Below, piece by piece: positions 50,901 to 62,624 of a DNA stretch of 64,000 bases; positions within the stretch are counted from its first letter, which is position 1; each line of letters opens with the position of its first letter. A program made the position numbers and the translations under genes. Source of the stretch: Riptortus pedestris (taxonomy: Eukaryota; Arthropoda; Insecta; Hemiptera; Alydidae); NCBI GenBank assembly GCA_019009955.1, contig CM032228.1:71664001-71728000 (forward strand), read 5' to 3'. The notes below the pieces were generated by a model. That model ran no database searches and was not told the origin of the DNA. It saw nothing but the letters and a program-made list of their open reading frames with translations.

Positions 50901-53900
50901 TGGACAAACATACATACACTTTGCGGTTGAAAATACAATGATGAGTGTCACTAAGTGAAGTGAATTTGTCTCTCAGTATGTAATTCGATTATTATCGCAG
51001 TCATGATGAGATCCAACTGAAACGTGGTATATATACGTTCAGTATATTTGGGCCATTAATGTACAGATTTAAGAGTATTAATGGTCCAAAGTACATTAAC
51101 TCACGACTAATCAAAAACTGAATATAATAAAATTAAATTTCATGTTAAATGTGTCCATGATAGCTAATTACTACTATAAAAAGGAAGTTAAAAACCCCCA
51201 GCCCCTATTAATAATGTTGAATATTATTTAATTTCCCCCTTCCTATATTTGGCACTGTATTGATGCTTTTTAAACTTGCTAGATAAAAGTTTATTGACTA
51301 TGTGTGGGGGTGAGGTGTTAATTAGACATTCACTTCACTTGGCATGGTTTTAACAGGTTCAATGGTGTTTGTGCAAGATCAGAAGCATGTGTATGTGCAT
51401 GTGTGTGTAAACACTCTACTGGCCAGAATTCTTCTTTGATTGTTACTAAACACAATATTTCAATATTTGTAAACCCAATATTTCAATATTGGCCATGTGT
51501 AAACACCAAGTACATTAATGACTGAAATCTGATTAGAAGTAGTTAGGGGTTGGAGAAGGAAGAAATATAAATTGTAAATATCTCCATTATTATACTTCAG
51601 ATCCCAAAATGTTACATGATATGTCAAAAATGTGTTTATGTTTCAGTTTTAGTAAAGTAATAGTGTAAATGAATCAGTATGGCATAAATTAACTGAATAA
51701 TTTCTGAGCACATTAATTATAATTAATAAATGTCCGTTACCTCCCTAGCACCATCAATTTCTTTTTCAGTGACAATAGAAACTGCTAGCTGCTCTGTGAC
51801 TTCCTTGGCTGTTTTCCTGGAGTAATCTAATGTATTAAATAACTCTACATTTTCAAGAATAGGTCCTTCACTGTCACTTAAAAGCCTATAAAAAAAGGGA
51901 AATAAACCATGTATCATACATTTATGCTAAATATGTATATTTAGTAAAAACTAAATCAAGTTAAATTTTAATAAATTTTATGGTTAAATATATAAAATAT
52001 ACTAACATCATCGTGATGATGATGATCATGATGTTTTGCTTAGTTTTTTTTTAAACAAAATAATTCCCCACAAAACTTACTAATTTTAGAATCACTGGAT
52101 GGACAATTTTAGAGGCCATTTTAGTTTTTACTTAGTCTCCTTCTTTTTCTTGATGATATGATGTGTTCTAAATTAGTTAAGTATGAATATAGGTTCCCCT
52201 ATGAGTGTGATTAGAGCTATAACTTAAATTTGATTTAAACATCTCTACTCCCTATATCTTTATATCTTTCTGCAAATTTCAATCATTTTATTAGTATAAT
52301 TATTTAGGAAACCCATTATTGCTAAAGGGACTACAATCCCAAAGGGGAGTATGGACGTTGCAGTCCATGGGAGGTCAAGTCATTCACATTCCCTGGCAGT
52401 CCAAAGCCTGGTAAAAGGTAAAGGTGAGAAGGTGTGGAGTGTTCTCCACTTCCAGTCAAGTCTCCTTAAAAAAAATCCCTGTTGCTATTGACAAATCTAT
52501 CCTTATGGTTGTCTGGTATGCCTCATTACCACTTATATATAATATTCCTATTATCCAGTGATTTTATGTAAGAACTGCAAAGGTTAAAGAGAGCATATTG
52601 CAACTGGGTCCAAAATGTAAACATGAAATTATGAGATTGATAACTGGTAATGGAGGAGTTCTGCATAAGTTCTAAGTATATGGATGTTTATGTGGTTTAC
52701 CTTGATAAGTAGGCCGTGATAGGATTTCGGGGTGAAACAACTGTAACACTGGATTTATGTTAAAGAATAGTTTTTGCTTGCACTATTTGTGATGCTGGAC
52801 ACAAAAATGCAGAAAGGGGCCTTGACTGTGAATGTGAGATTCATTAAAGAAAAAAAAATGAAGCTTGACTAGAAATGATCTAAAAGAAAACACATAAAAC
52901 AATGCCTGCTCTGAAAATAGATCTAAAAGAATGAATGACAATAAGACAAATCTTTTCTCTATTAGGCATTAGTATGAGAAGACATTTGAGTATGATGTTG
53001 ATAGACTCTACCTATTCATTGACGCTCAGAAGAATTATAAAATTAAGGATTTACTAAAGGTATTGGAGACATTTCATTCAGTGGGAATGCCAGGCAAGAT
53101 TGGTGAGGGACAGAACATTTGTAAGGACAAAATAAAGGTTATTGTCTCAAATAGCTTTAAGGGGGCGAAGTGTTGGAATAACACACCTTGGCCATCTCAT
53201 CTCAGAATCTATTCTCTATGAGTAGAAGTGAGGGTTTACTAATAGCTTAAAACAAGAAAATAAAGAGAAATAAAAATGTTATTTGGACTTGAGTGTTTGG
53301 CGACTGAGTTACTTAAAGTGAAAATAAAATGAGTAAAAGTGGAGGTTTAAAAAAGGCTGAAACCAAGAAAATACAAATAACTCTATACATATTCGTCAGT
53401 GAATACACATGTAAAACAATAGTTGACGGAAATTCAAATTCCAACAACATTAGTATTATAAAAGTTTTCTATCCGGCTCATAGTGTGAACAAACAGAAAG
53501 TAGTAGTAGAATCTTTATTCTTCAGTCAACAGGGTAATTTCACCCTAACAAACGAATTTTGATTGTCTTTGAGTTACAAGTAATGGTAAAAATGAATGCT
53601 ATGTTTTTTATAATTTTGATCTTATTCGGTAATAAAACAAATTTTGAATTTGTATAAAATTTATTCTTTCATTTCCGTGGCAATCTCATGTACTTAATAA
53701 AGAAGTATTTTTAATATTTTTTTAATTTATAGTCATTAAATAATTTCCTTATATATTCATTGTAAAAATTAATTTCAATTTTTTTATCTACTATTTGTCT
53801 TACATTCTACCTCTATTATTTCAAAAATAGAATTTCATTGTACTCAACTACAACAAAGAGTCTCTGAAATATTTTTCTGAGCATTCATACAAAAATAATA

Positions 53901-55846
53901 ATCATATACAATGAAACAGCCACTAACAGAATGTTCAAGTTTACATATTTTAAAATAAGCAACTTTCCTTTCTCTTTAGTTATGAAGGTAAATATCAGGA
54001 CCCTAGCCAGTGGTGAGTTAGTGTCGAATGAGTGAAATATTGAGTATGGCATAGACCAAATACATATTTTTAAGTCAAGAATGTAAAATCTTTATTGATG
54101 ATATCATTCAATTTATTTGCATGTATCTGACATAATAAAGGTCTGTTGAAAACAATATTCAGGATTAAAGCTTGGAACTAGACGTTTCATGTTGGCCTAT
54201 TGTTAACACGAGATGACTTTTTTGCATTTCTAAGCCTTAAAATAGGAATTCATTTGAATCATAAAGTTTTGATTTTCAAAACTAAGAGAACACGAGACAT
54301 ATTTTCCTTAGTTCAAATGTAGTTAATGGTAGTTATTACAGACAAAGACTTGATCTGGAGTAATCGCTCCTATACATTGGAAATCTCACAGGAACAAACA
54401 AGGAAGAGAAGAGGATCACAAGGACATGCAGTTGTTTCCTGTTGATGTCTATATCAGACCATCCAACAATAAAGGCATTAGGACAAAAATCCATAGACTT
54501 TAATAAACCTTTAAATCGTACCCTTCTTTATCTAGAAAATTATGAAGAGTAATAACATTGAAAGTTGTAGAAAAAAATGTTACCTCAGAAGTTCATTTTC
54601 AAGCTCTATTAAAGTTTTTTTTCCAGCTGCAATATTCAGAACCAAACTATCCTTTTGTTCTTCAAGTGCTGGTCTTTCTTTTCTCACAACAATACCCAAC
54701 AGCTGTGCCTCTAAACCTTAAAAAATAATTGCCAATAAACATACAAGATATTTTTTTTTTTAGGAAAAAAATATATATTCCCTTGCTCAACCTTATGATA
54801 AAGCTCAGGTTAGCTATTTGCTTTTAATAAGTACTTTTGGCAATCCTAGATCTACTGGTTGAAATTCCCAAATGGATATAGAAATTTGATGAAGAACTTA
54901 TTGAATAAAATCAATGACTATGGCTATAAAAAGATAGCCTGTGGTAGGCAACGCTTATTTAGTTTTAGCTGCATAAAGTGGATATAGATTAAAAAGAAAA
55001 AGTTCTGATGAGGGCGCCACATGACTTTCTTGTACTATTAGAATACATAAACAAAATGTTTAGTGGAGGAATATCTCCGTCCCATTGATCAAAAAATGCC
55101 ATAGTATGCCATACAATTTATTGATCTTTTCATGATACACAAAAATACCCTATACACATTTTTTGTATTTTTAATACGTACGGGGAAATTCAAATACTTT
55201 CACTTTTTCTTTCTCTAAACCTCCCTCCCACTTAGTTGATTTCAATCAAAATGAGAGATGCCCCATGCATACTTGATTATGTTGAAAAATAATTCATTAG
55301 TACAAACTGTAAACCAAGTCAAGAGCATATTTATTTTATAGAGACTTAAATGCAGATTAAAGATATAATATTAATTTGGTTCATACCTTCTTCTTTTATA
55401 GCAAAGTTGACAAGTGTTGTTTTTGTAGATATTTCGGGAGGGAAATGTGGATTGCTCAACTTTGTAGTTATATAAAACTTAAATCTAGTGTCATAAGGAG
55501 CCAGTCTATCACCAAGTTTGATAAAAGTGTTTTGCCCTGAGAAAAAAAATATTAACATACGATTATTTGAATTGACAACAAAAATTATATAAACAAGTAT
55601 GAATAATTTTATGTTATATATTGATGAACTTTTACATTGCTGAGTAAACTAAGTTTACAACATTTTGCATCACCCTCTTCACAAACATTCCTTTCTTTTT
55701 TGTACCACATTCATTGCCCATTTTAGCAGATTTCCCTTAAGGGAAATCAGCTATTGAGGTTGTACTCATGACGGAATTTTCGAATTTTTTCTTCAAATGT
55801 CCATCGATCCTACATAGGAGATGACGAAAATGAGGTCCGTTCAAAA

Positions 55847-55888
<42 letters not shown>

Positions 55889-58800
55889 GGTGTCCCCAAA
55901 CCAAACAGCCAAACTTCAGGGATCGATAGAGGATCGAAAAACTAAGAAAAAAAGTCCTCTGGCATATGCCTCGTTTTTGCTTCGTTTTTGAGAAAATCAC
56001 AAAAAACTGAAAATAGTTGTGCAAAAAGTGTATTTTTTTTTTTAATAATGTATTTAAATTACAAAAAACTATTGGCTTTTTGAGTAAGCTTAATTTTTTA
56101 ATTTACGAGGAGTAAATTTAGAAAACATGAATATTCTCACGCTTTCCTTATCAATAAAACGTCTAGGTTGAGTGTTTAAACTTAAAAAGAAAGGATTAAA
56201 ATGTTTACTATCATTTTAATCCTTTTGGGGGGGGAATCCAGCCTCGCATTCTCACATTAGTGGTGTTGCTAGTACTGTTCAGTGAAGTCAACAAATATGG
56301 CTAGATTTACCAACGCTGAATACGCGGACATAGTCTACGTCTACGGATTCTGCGATGGCAATGCACGCCAGGCAGTTCGGGAATATCGCAGACGGTTTCC
56401 TGACCGAGAAACCCAAGAGGTGTTTTTACCAGCACTTTCTGAAGGCTTCGAGAGACTGGGTCCTTCTCATGTAATCGTCGTGGAACCCGTATGCAGGCTC
56501 CGATGGAAGCTGACCTGAGGCGGAGGGAGAGGATACTGAGGCACTTCAATACCAACCCTATCACAAGCGTCCGGAGAGTTGCTTCAGTTCTAAGCATACC
56601 AAAGACAACCATTTGGCGCACATTAAGGACTGACCGCCGGCATGCTTACCATGTACAAAAGGTACAAAATTTAATACCCGCTGATTATCCCCACCGATTA
56701 AATTTTTGTAATTGGTACAAAGAACAATAGCAAAACGATGTAAACTTAAGTTCGAAAGTAATCTGGAAGGACAAAGCGACTTTTACACGTGCGGGCATAT
56801 TCAATCAAAGAAACTACCACCTTTGGGCACATGAAAATCCCCGCGCTGTTAGCGAATTTCACTACCAGCATGAGTTTTCTGTAAACGTGTGGGTCGGTCT
56901 TTGTTATAATCGCATAATAGGTCCCGTATTTTTACCTGCTCGACTTCACGCTGAAAGTTATCATCTATTCCTGGAGAATGACTTACGGGCACTTTTGGAA
57001 GATATCCCTTTGGAAACAAGGCTTGAGAGCTGGTTTCAACTCGATGGTTGTCCTGCACATTATGGAAGGGCCGAAATTAACGATGTAATTTTAGAGAAGG
57101 TAAAACCTTCAAAATTTTCAGGTTTTTTTTTCTCACTAAGGTAGACCCATATAAAAACTGAAACATTTATGTTTTCCAAGTAAGAATATTTAATTATTTT
57201 ATTAATTTTCTAAATTTTTAATCTTTTTTTATGTTTTAATCTTCAGTTATTGTTCATAATGTTATCTATTTTAAATAGGTAATTTTTTTTATACTATGAA
57301 TATTTGAATAAAAAAGTATTTATTATTTTTTCTTAATAAAAATTATTTTTTTTTCAATTACCTTTCATTTAGTATAAGATTAGAATACAATAATTGTATT
57401 GGAATAACATTCATTGCTAAAATTCATTCAAGGGATAAAATCCGCTCTTCCATTGGCCTTAACTAGTTTTTGCACAACTATTTTTAGTTTTTTGTGATTT
57501 TCTCGAAAACGAGGCATATGCCAGAGGACTTTTTGTTTTAGTTTTTCGATCCTCTATCGATCCCTATAGTTTAGCCGTTTGGTTTGGGGACACCCTGTAT
57601 ATATATCAATCTATCTATCTATCTATATATTTGTCTGTTACCGCTCTAGCGGTCGCAATTTTTGTTTGATCGTTACCTACCAAACTCGATATTTAGTCGT
57701 TTTATGTAAAAAGAAAGATCAAGCTCGTTAACAGCTGAAATCGGACCAGTGGGAGGGGGGGGGTTAGAGGGGAGGATTTTCGAAAATTCGAAATATTTCT
57801 GTTACTATACATCGAATCGAAAAATTGTATAGAATCAATCTTATTGCAAATTAAATTTACTATAAATATTGGTCTATACATTTATTCTCTATCTTGAATA
57901 TTAACCGAGATATTTGCATTAGATTAAATCTGGGCGGATAACGGATGACAGACTTTCCCGCGAAAAGCTAGGTCGGCCGTTTCCTTACCTGTTCGGCTCA
58001 CGTGAAATTTCCCTATTGTAACACTTCACGTGGGAAATCTGTAGTTTACGCAGCCCCTGCGTGACGGACTTTATTTCATCTTGATTTAAGAGCATTTATG
58101 TCATGTGACTCTTTATTCACTTTGTTGAAAAGACTGTAGATCCTTCAGCCTTTTCAACAAAGAGAACTAATTTATTGGACTTTTATATTTTTGATTGTAC
58201 ATATATGTAAAACAACAAAAAGAGAACATACAAGTTTTGGATCAGATATTGCGCAACCTACCTACGCAAACTAACTTTGAGCATATGAATATCATATTCA
58301 TGTGGTATAGCTGAAACAATTGTTCAATAATTTACATAGAAGTTTTACACTGAGTGCCTGGTCCATTTATTGTACTTATTTTTTTCTTCTTTGTAACATG
58401 AATCATATGTGTGTGTAGGGCTACACTTTCAGAAATATTTTTGAATAAATTGGCAACAGATTAATTGTACAGGATTCACTACCTTTATTCAAAATTCTAT
58501 ATTTTCACTTGATATAAAGTGAGTGAAGTAAAGTTTATGAAGAGTTGTAAATGCTTTGTACTACTGTTCTAGACACAATCGAATGAGTTTCAACTTATAT
58601 AGAAATATTTTAAACTACCTTTGTGAATAATAGCCTTGTTAAGAATTGGAGTAATAGAAGGATCCAGAACTTCAACAACATTCTGCACAAGAATTGGCTC
58701 TCCAACTTCCATTGCAGACTCAATTATTTTCATGAAATTAGGGACTCCAAAATCAACAGTTTTTAATCCCTGGAAAGTAATGTAATTTGTGTGTATATAT

Positions 58801-59542
58801 TCAGAAACACTGAAATATGATAAAAAATGAAGAAAGAACACGAAAATCTCTTCTCCAAGGAATACTACCATAAAAAAAAAATCTTAAGTAGTTTGTGAAT
58901 AGAAGCCCCACAGTATATTTAATGTCTGTCACACTGGGAGCTGTGTAATTAGCAGTTTTCCAAGGTACCCAGAATTTACTTTACTTTTAATAAATTTCCT
59001 TATCCTAAAAGGATTGGAATCAATAACTAAAAATACTTGTGCCAAATCTAATCAAAGCTATATAATGTTTTAGGTTTTAAGAATGTTTTACCAACAATTA
59101 TACTTACATTAGATCTTTCCATATTCCTTATCCACTTCCAAGCCTGAGCTTGTGGATCAATAATTAAAGGCCAGCGAGAGCCACGAGTAACAATAATGCC
59201 ATTTTCAGTACTAAAGCTGTCAGATGGCAAACCTTGTATGTTCCAGTCCCTAATTTGAGTTGGTTTTGCTAGGAAATCAATAGGATTGAATAACGTTCTA
59301 CTGTTTGGAACTTCCTCTTTATCGACCTGCAAATAAATAAAATGTATAATTGTTTATAAAATAAAAATAAAACTCCTAAGGTCATCAGAAATTCTATTTA
59401 AATTAGGGAGGGGTTATATTTTAGCAGATTTCCCTTAAGGGAAATCAGCTATTGAGGTTGTACTCATGACAGAATTTTCGATTTTTTTCTTCAAATGTCC
59501 ATCGATCCTACCTAGGAGATGACGAAAATGAGGTCCGTTCAA

Positions 59543-59602
<60 letters not shown>

Positions 59603-62583
59603 CTGTTACCGCTCTAGCGGTCGCAATTTTTGTGTAATCGTTACCAAACTCAATATTTAGTCGTTTTATGTAAAAAGAAAGATCAAGTTCGTTAACGGCT
59701 GAAATCGGACCAGGGGGAGTGGGGGTTTAGAGGGGGAGAATTTTGAAAATTCGAAATATCTCCGTTACTATAAGTCGGATCGAAAAAGTGTATAGAATCA
59801 ATCTTATTGAAAATTAAATACACTATAAATGATGTTATATACATTTATTCTTTATCTTGAATATTAACCGAGATATTTACATTTTTCAGTTTTCAGCCCT
59901 CAGTAAACCCCCACTTCTACTTGTGTTACATAAATAATTCTCTGTTATATAATAAAAGATATTAATTGAAGCGTAAATACCAAATATTGTTTTCATTGAA
60001 CTTTTACTTTGTGAGATATATGCAAAAATGTTCTGTTGAGCCCCCCCCTTCTTTTGTTTTTGGATTACTAAAATTTGAGTGATTGAGATAAAACTGATTC
60101 TGATTCATTACAAATTACACCACTAGCTATAGTAAATTGTTTTCAATAAAATTAATATGATATATTCGAATATATTCCATTAATTGTTTGTCTTTCCGGT
60201 CTATCTATGCAGCACTACGAGGTTGACTTGCAATTTATTGTTGTTTGTTTACAATTCAGCCTTGTATTGTACATTTACTGAGCATTCACGGTAGTGTTAC
60301 CTATATGTATATTTATCTATTGTAAACCTTCATGTGGGAAATCTGCTTAGTTTACGCAGCCCCTGCGTGACGGACTTTTTTCATGTGTCAAGTCATTCTT
60401 GAATGATGGGGCAAAAAATAAAATTCATATATGTCTGCCTGTCTTTCCACCACACAGCTTGCAATAATTTGATCCTCAGAATAGTGTACTCATAGGGCTT
60501 TTAGAATTTGATTTATTGACTAGGAATGAGAATTTACTTTGAAGTGAAAACAAATAGTCATTAACTTCAACAATAATATTAGTTTTATTGGAAACTGTTT
60601 AAGAACAAAGTCAGTTTAAGATGTATTTTCCAGTTATAAAACATTGTTTAATTTATGAATTTTCAAATTTTGACTTCTGATTGGCAGACAGATTTTAAAT
60701 ATATTTCATATGGATGCCTAAAATAGAATTGAGACATTTTTGAATATGAATTAAGGGAATGAATATTGTTAACATGCACTATTTTATACTTTGCTACCTC
60801 TAAAAGAAGTGGGAGAGTAAAAGTATTTGTCAATATCTTCATTAATCTTTGTTTTATTGGAAAATCATAAAGAACAAAATATGTTAAGAATGTATTTTGC
60901 AGTATTAAACATTCCAATTAAAAATTCAGGCTTCCAACTTCCCAATGCCCAATAGAATCCATTTCTACTCAAAGAGAATGTCTCAATTGAGAATTTCTTG
61001 TATATGTATTAAGGGAATTAATATTGTCAATATGCACCCCTTTATGCTAACAGGACTTTTAATAAGGCTCTTTTATTAAATAATGGATTAGTATTTGCTG
61101 TTATAGTGATGGTTGCGTAATTATATAATTGTCTAACTTAAAATCATAATGTGAGTCTATTGATTATTGATTAATGGATCCTTTAAGCATCTTGAGGACC
61201 CATCTTCGTACCTTTGCTAATAATCAGGGGGTGACATCATATAGTATCAGGATGACTGAAAGAAAAATTGATAAACACCAAATATGTATGAACGAAATCA
61301 GTTATTGAATTAAATCTTTCAAAAATGTAGACATATTTCTGAAGAATTTCCAGCCTTCAGGTAGCCCTCCCTTCTACTTATGTGATTTTTATTTAAAGTA
61401 ACACAACACTAAACAAGTCACCATGTCCTCATGAATAAAGAAAGGAGAAATAAAGAATAGAATGTGAAATATTATCAGCATGCCATACTAGAACTGGGAA
61501 ATCTACTTAGTTTAATCTATACCTGATGACAACACTTTTATTATTAGAACAAATTTTTTTACTGTACTCATTTAATATGACTTCATTTGAAAGTGACATA
61601 TGATCTATCCATTCAAATCCATATAACATATTTTATAGATATTCTTATGTTAAAAAAAAAAGAAAAAAGTCTTATACAAATCTTCTGAGTTCCTATTAAG
61701 TATGGAGAAATGTATAATTTTAATTTCTGTCCTCCTTTGGTCCTGAAACTAGTCAAAAAGGACTCTGGGGAAGTAAAACCAAATAATTCTGTTGAAATTG
61801 AGTTTTTTCTGATTACAATCAAGAATTTCTTTCCTGTACTCTGTACAAGGAAGCAAAAAAATCAGTTTCTAAACAAAATTAAGTAGGATAAATAGTTAAT
61901 TAAGTGAATAGTAATAATACTAAACAATTTCTTTCTTTCTTGATTTCTTATTATGAATATATGTATATAGTTTTATGTAATTACTAGTGGTTAAATTATA
62001 ACTGACTCAGATGGAAATTGTTAATAAAGAAATACAGATTTTGTTCCGGTGCTGACAGAGGAATGAAATTAATTCCCAAAACTAGTACTGAAAACTAAAA
62101 AAAAATTAAGGATCTGATAAAGAGAATTACATTTTCTTTCCAAGACTCAACGAGTTTTTCTCTGTATTGTGAAACAAAAGGCCCCATATAAGACACGAAA
62201 GCTGTTCCAAGGAGACAGTCTCCTGGAAGTTGATCAAAGAGTATATCCAAAGATGAGACAGTACTTTCCCATCTATGTCTCTCTCCCATTAAATTTTCAA
62301 CCAATTTTCTTGAACGATCAAGTTTAGTCTGCAGCTCTTCAGCCTGTAATAGAAATATGCCGTTAAAAGCGAGATCATAGAAACAAAAATGTCTCCAGCC
62401 TTATAGAGAACATAAAATACAAGATTATCAATGAGTATACAAGATCATGAATGAGTATGTGTTTGCCTGGTGAGATTACTTGATTAGGGGGGAAAAAGAG
62501 ATTTTGATTTTTCAACTAGGATTGAGGATTTAATTAGAAGTCAAAATGATATATTCACCAATATCTACTCTAACACTTGCCCT

Positions 62584-62624
<41 letters not shown>

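Larger units (their letters stand above)
55725..58073 (-). mobile_element. Helentron-like element (short type) split by a DNA transposon
   Basis: Left part 55725-55884: palindrome GATTTCCCTTAAGGGAAATC through (TA)n. Right part 57600-58073: TA, (ATCT)n, TTTGTCTGTTACCGCTCTAG, GGGAGGGGGGGGG, ATCTGGGCGGATAACGGATG, ending CACGTGGGAAATCTG and CTGCGTGACGGACTTT. Without the insert it is about 635 bp. In the intron between exons 5 and 6. Confidence 0.85.

Noticed and set aside
56307..56621. 104-codon minus-strand frame
   Set aside because: Shadow of the plus-strand transposase, whose DUF4817 and helix-turn-helix motifs are clear.
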